DNA of 64,000 nt, taken from Paracoccus sp. IB05. Lineage in GTDB: Bacteria; Pseudomonadota; Alphaproteobacteria; Rhodobacterales; Rhodobacteraceae. A program made the position numbers and the translations under genes. Below the pieces are notes generated by a model. That model searched no databases. It saw only the letters and a program-made list of their open reading frames with translations, and had not been told where the DNA came from. This document shows, one piece after another, positions 35,813 through 44,300 of this stretch. Numbering within the stretch: the stretch's first letter is position 1; every line of letters begins with the position of its first letter. The stretch lies in contig NZ_JAEFCF010000016.1 of assembly GCF_016405985.1 (NCBI RefSeq), forward strand, positions 1 to 64,000, given 5' to 3'.

Positions 35813-35837
35813 ACGGGCGGCGGTCAGGGCCGCCCGT
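35813..35837 (-). promoter_or_regulatory. Intercistronic hairpin between livJ and livH
   Basis: ACGGGCGGC (35813-35821) and GCCGCCCGT (35829-35837) form a perfect 9-bp stem with a 7-base loop in the short gap after the livJ stop. A hairpin here is typical of binding-protein operons and would let livJ mRNA accumulate above the permease part, either by partial termination or by 3' protection. Confidence 0.6.
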
Positions 35838-35855
35838 GAACTGCCGGGGAATGCC

Positions 35856-37037
35856 TTACCAGGCGGTTTTCGGGCGGAATTCCGATGTGCGGATCGCTTG
35901 CGGCCAGATCAGCTCGAGGGAGCCATCCTGGATTTGCAGGAAGGATGTCGGCGTGACAGTGTTCTCGACCCCCTCGAACTTCACCGGCCCGTTGATCGTG
36001 TCGAAGGTGGCCGTGGCGATTTCCGCGCGCAGCGCCTCGCGGTCGAGGCCGGCGACAGCCACCGCCTGTTCAAGGATTTCCAGCGACATATAGGCCAGCG
36101 CACTGTCGAGCGCGTCGGGCGCCTCGCCATATCTGGCGCTATAGGCGTCGAAGAAGATCTTCGCTTTCGGCCAGGCTTCCTGTTTGGGCGACCAATGGCC
36201 AACGGTGACGACATTGTCCGCAGCCGTCCCCATCGCCTTTTGATAGGCGTCGATGGTCGGCCCGACCAGGGCCAGGACGAAAGGTGCCTTCACGCCGAGC
36301 TCTTTCGCCTGGCCGGTGAAGAGAAAAGTATCCGCCGGATAGCTCAGCGCGATCAGCGCATCGGGCGACCCCGCATTCGCCTGCGAGATCAGGGTGGTCA
36401 TATCCCTGATATCCGGGGGATAATTCTCGGACATGGTGACGGTGATGCCCTCGGCCTCAAGCGCGGGGATCAGATAGGTTTTGATCTCCTGCGACAGCGG
36501 CGAGACATTTGCCATGATCGCGGCGGAGGTGATCTCTTCGGATTTCATCAGCTTTGCCAGTTCCACCCCCAGCTTGTCGGGGATGACGGCAGTCGGAAAC
36601 CAGATATAGCCGGGCGCCACCTCGCGCAGCTGTACCGAGGCCGCAGTATTGCCGACCATCGGAAACTGATAGCGGCTGAGAACCGGCGCCAGCGCAAGAT
36701 GGATCGGCGTCGACCAGGGCGCGGCCAGAAGATCGACCTTGTCCTCGGTGATCAGCCGTTCATAGATGCGCACCGCATTGGCGGGGTTCGACTGATCGTC
36801 ATAAGAGATGAACTCGACCGGACGCTTTTCGCCGGCCACATCCAGGCCGCCGGCTGCGTTCACCTCTTCGGCCCAGAGGGTATAGGCATTCACCTGCGAC
36901 GGCGCCGCCTGGGCAAAGATGCCGGTCAGCGACATCGAATAGCCAATGCGCACCGGCCCGGCCTCATCGGCGAAAACGCTCTGCGCGATACTTGTCATAC
37001 AGGCGCACAAAAGCGCCGCTTTCGTGAAGCGTCTCAT
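35856..37037 (-). CDS. Periplasmic substrate-binding protein of the Liv-type transporter (LivJ-like)
   Basis: A 393-residue Leu/Ile/Val-binding-type (Peripla_BP_6) protein with signal peptide MRRFTKAALLCACMTSIAQSVFA. PVRIGYSMSLTGIFAQAAPSQVNAYTLWAEEVNAAGG is the usual first strand-helix, YDDQSNPANAVRIYERLITEDKVDLLAAPWSTPIHLALAPVLSRY the hinge-adjacent segment and NVVTVGHWSPK the later binding loop. The family includes binders of aromatic acids as well as amino acids. The company of an aromatic monooxygenase and ring-cleaving enzyme suggests an aromatic ligand. First gene of the operon, under the putative TetR-controlled promoter. Confidence 0.88.
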   Translation of the reverse strand: MRRFTKAALLCACMTSIAQSVFADEAGPVRIGYSMSLTGIFAQAAPSQVNAYTLWAEEVNAAGGLDVAGEKRPVEFISYDDQSNPANAVRIYERLITEDKVDLLAAPWSTPIHLALAPVLSRYQFPMVGNTAASVQLREVAPGYIWFPTAVIPDKLGVELAKLMKSEEITSAAIMANVSPLSQEIKTYLIPALEAEGITVTMSENYPPDIRDMTTLISQANAGSPDALIALSYPADTFLFTGQAKELGVKAPFVLALVGPTIDAYQKAMGTAADNVVTVGHWSPKQEAWPKAKIFFDAYSARYGEAPDALDSALAYMSLEILEQAVAVAGLDREALRAEIATATFDTINGPVKFEGVENTVTPTSFLQIQDGSLELIWPQAIRTSEFRPKTAW

Positions 37038-37165
37038 TTGGTCTTCCCTGTTGTCTGGCCGTGTATTGCCCGGCCTTTTGTTTGTCTGGGCCCCGGCGGG
37101 TTGTCTGATCTCCCGCGCCGGTTCCGGCCCTTTTCACCACCCGTTTTTTGGCGATGAATGCCATT

Positions 37166-37182
37166 AGAGAATGACATTCTCT
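37166..37182. promoter_or_regulatory. TetR operator candidate O2 (GAAT-N3-ATTC palindrome)
   Basis: A perfect palindrome AGAGAATG-a-CATTCTCT. Its inner part GAAT-gac-ATTC has the same form as the neighbouring site at 37194-37208, with centres 27 bases apart. It lies just downstream of the putative minus-strand promoter elements, where a bound repressor would block initiation of livJHMGF and the two catabolic genes. Confidence 0.7.
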
Positions 37183-37193
37183 TATCTGTGATG

Positions 37194-37208
37194 CAGAATT
37201 TGATTCTG
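37194..37208. promoter_or_regulatory. TetR operator candidate O1 (GAAT-N3-ATTC palindrome)
   Basis: A perfect palindrome CAGAAT-ttg-ATTCTG sharing the GAAT-N3-ATTC core with the other site. It lies immediately inside the minus-strand -35 hexamer, in the promoter spacer. Two matching palindromes in one divergent region are good evidence of a cooperative dimer-binding regulator; the TetR gene facing it is the obvious candidate. Confidence 0.7.
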
Positions 37209-37212
37209 TCAA
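37207..37212 (-). promoter_or_regulatory. -35 element of the livJ operon promoter
   Basis: The minus strand reads TTGACA, an exact -35 consensus, at 37212-37207. The position expected for a -10 (37189-37183) reads ACAGATA, a weak match. The operator candidates occupy the spacer and the region around the expected start of transcription. The rest of the 330-base gap between livJ and the TetR gene shows nothing else distinct. Confidence 0.5.
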
Positions 37213-37368
37213 TCGCAATTCTTGCGACGGTCAGAGCCGGATCGGATGGCGGGCAAAAGCTTGCCCGGAAAATCGACAAGCTCTTGTGATACATAAGGGA
37301 ATGCCGCCGGTTGGTGACGAGGCCCGGGTAGTCCTGTAGACTCGGGGCGGGGCATAAGGTGAGGGCGT

Positions 37369-37959
37369 ATGGCGCGAATCAAAAGTGAAACACTCCGTGC
37401 AGCGATCCTTGCGGCCGCGCGCGAAGAGATAGCTGCCCGCGGCTATCAGGAGACCACGATTGCCCATATCGCAAAGCGGGCGGGCACGGTCGCCTCGAAT
37501 GTCTATTCCTATTACGGCTCCAAGCTCGAGGTCTATTTCGCGATCTATGAGCCCTGGTTCCGCGCGCAGTTCGAAGAGCTCGGCAAAAAGGTCGAAACGG
37601 CGGATGGCAGCGTGGCCGACAGGCTGGAGCTGCTGGCGCGCGGCGTGTTGCTTGATATTGCCGGAGATCATTCGGGCCTGACCGCCGCGCTCGCTGTCGC
37701 TCTTGCGACCGCGCGACCCAGCGATGATTACCGCACCGATTTGCTGACCTGGGGCGAAGAGCAGATCGAGCACCTGGCGCGCGGCATCTTGCGGCATGAG
37801 CACTTTGACGACCGGAAAATGACCGCATTCGTCCGCACGCTGATGGTGCTGTTCGACGGCATTGCGCTGCGCTCGCATGTGACCGAACCGCCGGAGATCG
37901 GGCTTTTGCTGATGGCGATTGTTCCGGTTCTGACACCCGACGGCGCGCGCGGGTCCTGA
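37369..37959 (+). CDS. TetR-family transcriptional regulator
   Basis: A 196-residue regulator. The N-terminal helix-turn-helix at about residues 8-55 reads ETLRAAILAAAREEIAARGYQETTIAHIAKRAGTVASNVYSYYGSKLEVYFAIYE, the classic TetR_N pattern (T.I..IA..AG......Y.Y..SK..L). The C-terminal ligand domain is not assigned. It is divergent from the livJHMGF-dioxygenase-monooxygenase operon. Two palindromes with the same core lie in the shared upstream region, so it most likely represses that operon and is relieved by the transported aromatic compound or a product. Confidence 0.9.
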   Translation: MARIKSETLRAAILAAAREEIAARGYQETTIAHIAKRAGTVASNVYSYYGSKLEVYFAIYEPWFRAQFEELGKKVETADGSVADRLELLARGVLLDIAGDHSGLTAALAVALATARPSDDYRTDLLTWGEEQIEHLARGILRHEHFDDRKMTAFVRTLMVLFDGIALRSHVTEPPEIGLLLMAIVPVLTPDGARGS

Positions 37960-38101
37960 GGCAGGTTCCGCGCCCCTGCGATCAAAATGCGCCTGTTGCA
38001 TGCGACAGCATTCACCGGCCCGACCCGGGATCCCGATATGACCTGGGAACCGCCAATGCCGCGCAAGCGTTACGGATTTACGAGGTCCGGGAGCCCGCGG
38101 G

Positions 38102-40037
38102 TTGCTTCGGCGCCATCAGAGCGGTCTGGCTGTCTATGCCGTAACGCTGATCGTCACCTTCCTCTGGACGCTTTACGAGGTCGGTTTCGACAAATGGCAG
38201 TGGGTCCCGCGCGGGGCGCTGCTCGTGGCCTTCGGCCTGATCCTTTGCATCCCGGTCTTCGCGCGTGAGACGCGCTGACAAAACAGGCCAATGCCGGCGA
38301 CGGGCTCGTGGATCCATCGGGCGTGGCCTATCCCGCAGAGGACTGGACGGCCTATGGCGGCACCAATCTCGGCCAGCGCTATTCTGCGCTGAGGGATATC
38401 GGCACGGGGAATGTGAAAGGGCTGACGCTCGCCTGGGAACATCGCACCGGCGATCTGCGCAAGGCGGATGAGGATTCCAGGGAATACACTTTCGAGGCCA
38501 CCCCGATCAAAGTGAACGGGCTTTTGTACTTCTGCACCCCGCATAACATCATCCAGGCCCTGGTGCCCGAGACCGGCGCGGTGAAATGGTCGTTTGACCC
38601 GATGATGAAGCGCGACCCCTTCTATCAGCACCAGACCTGTCGCGGCGTCTCATGGAACGAGTCGACCGGCTACACCGCGCCCGCGTCGGACACACCCGAG
38701 GAGCAGGCTGCGATTGCCGCAGCAGTGGCGGAATTCCCGAAACGCATCGTGGCCTCTTCGGTCGACGCGCGGCTTTACACCGTCAACGCCGATACCGGCG
38801 CGCTTTGCACCACTTTCGGCGAGAACGGCTATGTGAACCTGCTGGACGGCATGACCGAGACCGAACGCGCCAGCTATCAGCAGACTTCGGCGCCGTTGGT
38901 GACGAAGGATCTGATCATTCTCGGCTCGGCGATTGCCGAACCCCCTTCGGCAATGCCTCTCCCGACCAGGTCGGCATTGCGCGCACGCCCGACCGGGAGG
39001 CCTTTGTCGATGCGCTGGCCGCGCTGGATCTGAAGACCGGCCAGCTGATCTGGAAATTCCAGACCAGCATTCATGACCTCTGGGACCGCGACAACCCCTC
39101 GCAGCCGGTACTTCTTAACCTGCCGAAGGATGGGGTGGATACGCCTGCGATCATCATCCCGACGAAGATCGGCAATCTCTGGGTGCTCGACCGCCGTGAC
39201 GGCACGCCGATCCTGCCGGTATCCGAAGTGCAGGTCTCGACTGACAGCGATATTCCCGGCGAAAAACTCTCCGCCGTACAGCCGATGTCTTCGCTGACCT
39301 TCGCGCCTGCGCCTTTGCGCGAGGCGGATATGCGGGGGGCCTCTGCCGCACGACCTTTGTGTCGAACCGCTATGACGGCAATTCCTGGACACCGCCGACC
39401 ACCACCTGCTCGATCGTCTGGCCCGGCAATATCGGGGTCTTCAACTGGGGTTCGGTCGCGGTGGATCCGGTGAACAAATGGCTGATCGGCACGCCGCAAT
39501 ATCTGCCCTATGTCTATAAGCTCTATCCGCGTCCCGAAGGCGATCTGACGAAACCGATGTTCCAGGATGATATGTCCGGGGGCGAGGCGAAACCGGGGAA
39601 TGAGAACCTCGGCGGGCCCTATGCGATCTCGATCCGGCATTTCCGCTCGGGCCTGGCCCTGGGGTGTGCGGGTCGGCGTTGACCTGACGAATGGCAAAAC
39701 CGCCTAGAAATATCGCAACGGTACCGTGGCCGGGCAGAAATTCATGGGCGTGAGCTTTCCGATCCCCTTCGAGATGGGGATGCTGGCGCATGGCGGCACG
39801 CTGACCACTGCGGACGGTGTCGCCTTCACTGCGGCGGCGCTGGATGACATCAGGCGCGCCTATGACATGCAGACCGGCGAGACGCTGTGGAAGGTCAGAC
39901 TTCCCGCAGGGGGCCAGGCCACGCCGATGACCTATCGCAGCGCCGACGGGAAGCAATATATCGTCGTCGCAGCCGGAGGACATGGCTCGCCTGGCACCAC
40001 GCCGGGGGATTCGGTTCTGGCCTACCGGCTGGAGTGA
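38102..40037 (+). pseudogene. Decayed membrane-bound PQQ-dependent glucose/quinate-type dehydrogenase
   Basis: At least four frames together spell a membrane-bound quinoprotein dehydrogenase. The membrane part (LWTLYEVGFDKWQWVPRGAL) ends at a stop at 38276. From 38308 comes AYGGTNLGQRYSALRDI, then YCTPHN-like FCTPHNIIQAL and DPMMKRDPFYQHQTCRGVSW. After a frame change near 38950, ALDLKTGQLIWKFQTSIHDL and IIPTKIGNLWVLDRRDG follow. After another near 39340 comes IGVFNWGSVAVDP. The end (from 39726) is GGTLTTADGVAFTAA and GGQATPMTYRS. The segment normally linking the DxxTG and FQTxHHDLWD blocks (some 80-90 residues) is missing. Intact enzymes have ~780-800 residues. Non-functional. Confidence 0.85.
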
Positions 40038-40176
40038 TCTCGGTGCTTTGCTGCAAATGATGTGGTCCATGTGATCTGAAGACCGGCGCGCGGGGCGACC
40101 GGCGCGCCGCTTCGCCGTGCCATAGCTGTCAGAAGAAAGCCCTCCCCATGGATCGTTGCCACTGCAGTTTCAGCGC

Positions 40177-40734
40177 ATGATGGCAGCGGGGCGCGATGCC
40201 CCGGCCGCCGCAACCGCCGGCGCGATTGCCTGGCTGCTGGCAAGCTGGCTGTTCGGACATACCCATCCGGTCTTTGCCATGGTGACCGCAATCGTCTGCC
40301 TCGCGCCGGGCCTGCCCAATCACGGGCGGCAGGCGACCGGCATCATTCTGGGGGTGACCATCGGCATTCTCGTCGGCGAGGCGGCGCTGCAATTGCCTGT
40401 CTCCGGGATCGGGGGGCCGACCATGTCACTGTTGCGCATGATCGTGGCGATCCTGCTTTCGATGATGGTCGGCGCGTCCTTCGGCCTGCCGGCGGTGGTG
40501 CCGATCCAGGCCGGGGTTTCGGCGGTGCTGGTGCTGGCAATGGGGGCGGACAGTGCAGGCTGGCACGCCCGGATGACCGGCACCGCCCCGCCTGACCCAG
40601 GCGTCGCCAGGACAGGGAACTCCGACAGCGCCTGGTCCGCCGTCCTTGTGCAAATGCGCGCATTGGGCGCCATCCTTGGTGCGGGGGCCCGGCTTGACCA
40701 GGAGCGGCGCGAGGCATATCAGTTACCTGACTAA
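40177..40734 (+). CDS. FUSC/aromatic-acid-exporter-type membrane protein, probably truncated
   Basis: 185 residues from ATG 40177 (a TTG 7 codons earlier is possible). The N-terminal ~120 residues hold about four hydrophobic segments: GAIAWLLASWLFGHTHPVFAMVTAIVCLAPGL, GIILGVTIGILVGEAALQLPV, MIVAILLSMMVGASFGL and QAGVSAVLVLAMGADS. This is the typical start of a FUSC/DUF939 exporter. Relatives have ~340 or more residues with a cytoplasmic half and a second membrane half, which is absent here; the last ~50 residues look unrelated. It is likely a decayed component of an efflux system. Its stop lies inside the MarR operator. Confidence 0.5.
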   Translation: MMAAGRDAPAAATAGAIAWLLASWLFGHTHPVFAMVTAIVCLAPGLPNHGRQATGIILGVTIGILVGEAALQLPVSGIGGPTMSLLRMIVAILLSMMVGASFGLPAVVPIQAGVSAVLVLAMGADSAGWHARMTGTAPPDPGVARTGNSDSAWSAVLVQMRALGAILGAGARLDQERREAYQLPD

Positions 40735-40750
40735 CAAGTTAGCATGGTAA
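40723..40750. promoter_or_regulatory. Long symmetric MarR operator overlapping the marR leader
   Basis: A two-layer dyad about one centre: TTACC (40723-40727) and CTAAC (40731-40735) on the left; GTTAG (40738-40742) and GGTAA (40746-40750) on the right. All ten outer and inner base pairs are complementary, with only the 3-base connectors asymmetric. It ends 4 bases before the MarR start codon. A bound MarR dimer would block transcription of the marR-MFS-HlyD operon. Confidence 0.75.
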
Positions 40751-40754
40751 GCAA

Positions 40755-41183
40755 ATGGAACCCCGGCCGCCGACCCTCGACCTCCTGCTCTATGTGATGC
40801 GCGAGCTGCGCCGCAATTACGACGCGCGCGCCGAAGAGCTGGGGCTGACGCTGGCCAGGACCCGGGTTCTGACCTCACTTTCCAATATGGAAGGCGCCAC
40901 CCAGGCCGAACTGGCCCAGGATCTGGGCATTGAGGCGCCCACGCTGAAACGTCAGATCGACGGGCTGGAAAAGCTTGGTTTCATCGAGCGGCGCGGCATG
41001 GATGGCGATGCCCGCAAACGGGCGCTTTTCCTGACCGACAAGGCCCGTTCTGCCGGGATCTCGCGTTTCGTGCGCGCAGTGCGGGCCGAACTGTTCGAGG
41101 GCATCACGCCCGAAGATCTGGCCGCCACAGACCGCGCATTGCAACGTATGGCGGTCAATACCGCCAGGATCGGTGAGAAGTGA
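40755..41183 (+). CDS. MarR-family transcriptional regulator
   Basis: A 142-residue MarR-type winged helix protein: LARTRVLTSLSNMEGATQAELAQDLGIEAPTLKRQIDGLEKLGFIERRGMDGDARKRALFLTDKAR contains the recognition helix and the D-x-R-x-R wing. The gene is preceded by a striking symmetric site and overlaps the MFS gene (the stop TGA shares bases with the GTG start). It is probably a local repressor of the efflux genes, released by a phenolic or other lipophilic effector, as is usual in emrRAB-like systems. Confidence 0.92.
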   Translation: MEPRPPTLDLLLYVMRELRRNYDARAEELGLTLARTRVLTSLSNMEGATQAELAQDLGIEAPTLKRQIDGLEKLGFIERRGMDGDARKRALFLTDKARSAGISRFVRAVRAELFEGITPEDLAATDRALQRMAVNTARIGEK

Positions 41184-42835
41184 CCTCCGCCCCTCAGCCC
41201 GGATCGGCCCAGCCCGGCCCGCCAGCCGCTCTTGCCGGGATGAGCCTCGCCCGGGCATTGCCGTTCTTTTGCGCCTCGGTGCTGATCGGTCTGGCACAGG
41301 GCCTCGGCCAGGGCTTTGTCAGCGCCAATATTCCGCAGATTGCCGGCGATCTGGGTGTCAGCACCACCGATGCCAGCTGGCTGATGGCGGCCTATATGAT
41401 CCCGCGCGCGACGCTGCCCCTGATGCTGATCAAGGTGCGCACCCAGTTTGGTCTGCGCCGCTTTGCCGAGGTCAGTATCGTGGTCTTTGCGGTGGTGGCT
41501 TTCGCAGCGCTCTGGATCTCGGATCTGCGCTCGGCGGTGGTGGTGCAGTTCCTGTCCGGCTGCGCCGCGGCGCCGCTTTCGACGCTTGCGTTCCTTTATA
41601 TGCTGGAGCCGCTGAGCCCGCCCGATAAGATGAAATACGGGCTTCCGGCGGTGATGGCGGTGATCCTGATCGGGCCCAATCTGGCACGCGTCATCTCGCC
41701 CTCGCTGATCGGTGATGGCGGTCTGGCGGGCGTGCATTTCGCGGCGCTTGGCCTTGCGCTGATGTCGCTTGCGGTGGTCTGGGTGCTGCCGCTGAAACCA
41801 CAGCCGCGCGAGAAGGTGATCGAGGCCGGGGATTTCCTCAGCTTCGCGCTGATTTCCTTCGGCTTTTCCGCTATTGTCATCAGTTTTGTGATGGGGCCGA
41901 TCCATTGGTGGTTCGACGCGCCCTGGATCGGCTGGCTGCTGGCGGGGGCGGTGATCTCGCTGACACTCGCGGTGATCATCGAACTGGGGCGCCGCGCGCC
42001 GCTGGTCGATTTCCGCTGGCTCGCGACCCCGGCCATGCTGCATCTGACGCTGACGCTTTTGCTGTTCCGGCTGGTTTTGTCGGAACAAAGCACCGGTGCG
42101 CCCCGGATGTTCCAGGTTCTGGGCGTGGCACCCTCGCAGATGGAGAGCCTGTTTCTGGTGATCTGCTTCGCCGCGATGATGGGCGGCCTCGCCTGTGTCG
42201 CCTGGATGAAACAGACGCGCGAGCCGGCGTTTCATGCGGCGGCGCTGGTGCTGATAGCGGCGGCGACTTTCCTCGATTCACAGGCAACGGTCCTGACCCG
42301 GCCCGAACAATTCCTGATCAGCCAGGCCCTGATCGGCTTTGCCTCGATGCTGTTCATGCCGCCCGCGATGGTGATGGGGCTGATGGCCGCGCTGAAAAAA
42401 GGGCCGAATTATCTTCTGTCCTTCATCATCGTCTTCATCGCAACCCAGAGCCTTGGCGGCGTGATCGGATCGGGGATCTTCACCACCTTCACCACCCACC
42501 GCCAGACCTTCCACCTCGCCACCCTGACCGAACAGCTCTCTGCCAGTGACCCGCTGATGCAAAGCGTGATGGCGCAGGGCACCGCGCTTTTTGCCACGCA
42601 AAGCCCGGATCTCGCGGCGGACCGGCTGCAGACCCTGTCGCAGCTGATGACCGAGGCCGGGCGCCAGGCCTGGGTCATGGCCTATAATGACGCCTATTTC
42701 CTGACCTTCCTCATCGCGCTGACCGCGCTTGCGGCGCTGATCCTGCATGTGCTGCGCGACTGGATCTGGGCCAGGATGAACGCCGCTTTCGTTGCAAAAT
42801 CCGAACCCTCCTCTTCCCCTTCAGAACAGAGCTGA
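41180..42835 (+). CDS. MFS multidrug efflux permease, DHA2/EmrB type
   Basis: A 551-residue permease with a GTG start overlapping marR. About 14 hydrophobic segments fit the DHA2 family. IPQIAGDLGVSTTDASWLMAAYMIPRATLPL is the EmrB-like first loop, and GRxPLVDFRWL-like APLVDFRWLATPAML and the late GGVIGSGIFTTFTTHRQTFH region before the last loop are also typical. A periplasmic loop precedes the final segment. It probably exports a toxic organic compound, using the HlyD-type adaptor encoded immediately downstream to cross the periplasm. Confidence 0.9.
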   Translation: MTSAPQPGSAQPGPPAALAGMSLARALPFFCASVLIGLAQGLGQGFVSANIPQIAGDLGVSTTDASWLMAAYMIPRATLPLMLIKVRTQFGLRRFAEVSIVVFAVVAFAALWISDLRSAVVVQFLSGCAAAPLSTLAFLYMLEPLSPPDKMKYGLPAVMAVILIGPNLARVISPSLIGDGGLAGVHFAALGLALMSLAVVWVLPLKPQPREKVIEAGDFLSFALISFGFSAIVISFVMGPIHWWFDAPWIGWLLAGAVISLTLAVIIELGRRAPLVDFRWLATPAMLHLTLTLLLFRLVLSEQSTGAPRMFQVLGVAPSQMESLFLVICFAAMMGGLACVAWMKQTREPAFHAAALVLIAAATFLDSQATVLTRPEQFLISQALIGFASMLFMPPAMVMGLMAALKKGPNYLLSFIIVFIATQSLGGVIGSGIFTTFTTHRQTFHLATLTEQLSASDPLMQSVMAQGTALFATQSPDLAADRLQTLSQLMTEAGRQAWVMAYNDAYFLTFLIALTALAALILHVLRDWIWARMNAAFVAKSEPSSSPSEQS

Positions 42836-42839
42836 CGCC

Positions 42840-43871
42840 ATGAGCCGTTCCTTCCTTGTGCCCACCATTATTGCCGGGGTGATTGGCCTCGCGGGGCTGT
42901 TGCTGGTGCTTTTCGCCTGGCATCTGCCGCCTTTCGCGCCCTCGGCCCCCACCACCGAAAACGCCTATCTGCGCGGTCGGGTCACCACGATCTCACCGCA
43001 GCTTTCCGGCTATATCGCGAAAGTGGAGGTGCAGGATTTCCAGGAAGTGCATGAGGGCGATGTGATCGCGGTGCTTGACGACCGCATCTACCGCCAGAAA
43101 CTCGCCCAGGCCGAAGCCGGGCTGGCCGGCGCCAAAGCTGCGATGGAGGTCGCGGTGCAGAATGTGCGCTCAGCCGAAGCGGTGCTGAAATCGGATGCGG
43201 CGGCGCTGGCCTCGGCCGATCTCGCGGTCCAGACGGCGCGCTCGGATAACAGCCGCACCACATCGCTGCGCGAGCGCGGCGTGGCGACCGAAGCCGCGCT
43301 GGAACAGACCGGACTTGCGCTGCAAAAGGCGCTGACCGCCCAGACCCAGGCTCAGGCCACGATGGATGTGCAGCGCGAACAGCTTGCCAATGCGAAGGTT
43401 CAGATCGCAAGCGCCCAGGCCCAGATCGACAATGCCAATGCCGCCGTGGAATTGACCCGGATCGACCTCGGGAACACCGTGATCCGCGCGCCGGCTGCGG
43501 GAAAGCTGGGTCAGATCGCGGTCCGGGTCGGGCAATATGTCTCGCCCGGCACCGCGCTGGTCTCGCATGTCGGCCAGGATCTCTGGCTGATCGCGAATTT
43601 CAATGAGAGCAGCCTGAACAGCCTCGCCGTCGGCCAGAAGGTGCGCTTCAGCGTCGATGCGCTGCATGGCCAGGTCTTTACCGGCGTGATCGAGAGTTTC
43701 TCGCCCGCCACCGCCTCGGAATTCAGCCTGATCGCCGGCACCAATGCCACCGGCAATTTCACCAAGATCGCGCAGCGTGTGCCGGTCCGGATCAGGATTG
43801 ACCCCGGCCAGGCCCAGGCCGGACTGCTGGCACCGGGCTTTTCGGTGGTCGCCTCGGTGCAGCCGGACTGA
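42840..43871 (+). CDS. HlyD/EmrA-type membrane-fusion (periplasmic adaptor) protein
   Basis: A 343-residue adaptor. It has one N-terminal membrane segment (FLVPTIIAGVIGLAGLLLVLFAWHLP) and the first half-lipoyl TTISPQLSGYIAKVEVQDFQEVHEGDVIAVLDDRIY. A long alanine- and glutamine-rich coiled-coil hairpin follows at roughly 85-205, then the second lipoyl half RIDLGNTVIRAPAAGKLGQIAVRVGQYVSPGTALV and a beta-barrel domain ending FSVVASVQPD. ATG 42840 lies 4 bases after the MFS stop. Immediately after its stop, sequence of a decayed sigma-factor gene begins in the same frame. Confidence 0.92.
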   Translation: MSRSFLVPTIIAGVIGLAGLLLVLFAWHLPPFAPSAPTTENAYLRGRVTTISPQLSGYIAKVEVQDFQEVHEGDVIAVLDDRIYRQKLAQAEAGLAGAKAAMEVAVQNVRSAEAVLKSDAAALASADLAVQTARSDNSRTTSLRERGVATEAALEQTGLALQKALTAQTQAQATMDVQREQLANAKVQIASAQAQIDNANAAVELTRIDLGNTVIRAPAAGKLGQIAVRVGQYVSPGTALVSHVGQDLWLIANFNESSLNSLAVGQKVRFSVDALHGQVFTGVIESFSPATASEFSLIAGTNATGNFTKIAQRVPVRIRIDPGQAQAGLLAPGFSVVASVQPD

Positions 43872-44300
43872 CGCGGGGCGCGGCCGGACCTGGCCGAAGA
43901 TCTCACCCAGGACACCTTTCTGCGGGCGCTGATCTCTGACGCGCCAAAGGCCCATCCAGGGGCCGGGCTCTGGCGCATTGCGCTGAACCTTTTCACCGAT
44001 CACCGCCACCGCGAGCGGCTGGTGGACTGGGTGCATATCCGCGACGAGGCCGTCGCCCGGACCGCAGCACAGCTGCCCGAGGCGGTGGATTTCATCTGGC
44101 ACCGCCAGCGGCCTGTGATCACCGCGAAAGCGCTGGTGGAGTTGCCAGAGCGCAACCGCCGCGCCTTCATGCTTTTCCGGCTGGAGGGCAAAACGATCCG
44201 CGAAACTGCCGCAATCATGGAGCTTTCTCCGTCCCGCAGCTGGACCCTGATGCGCGGGGCCTATCTTCATATCCGCGCCCGGCTGGGGGAAGCGCGATGA
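43872..44300 (+). pseudogene. N-terminally truncated ECF sigma factor (FecI-like)
   Basis: An open frame running directly from the stop of the HlyD gene, with no ATG; the first usable start (GTG 44022) would remove region 2. It reads DLAEDLTQDTFLRAL (sigma region 2.4) and later AKALVELPERNRRAFMLFRLEGKTIRETAAIMELSPSRSW (region 4 helix-turn-helix). The first ~30 residues of region 2 are missing, so a deletion joins efflux and sigma genes. FecI-type sigmas are activated by a FecR anti-sigma that senses a loaded TonB receptor; remnants of both follow. Confidence 0.75.
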
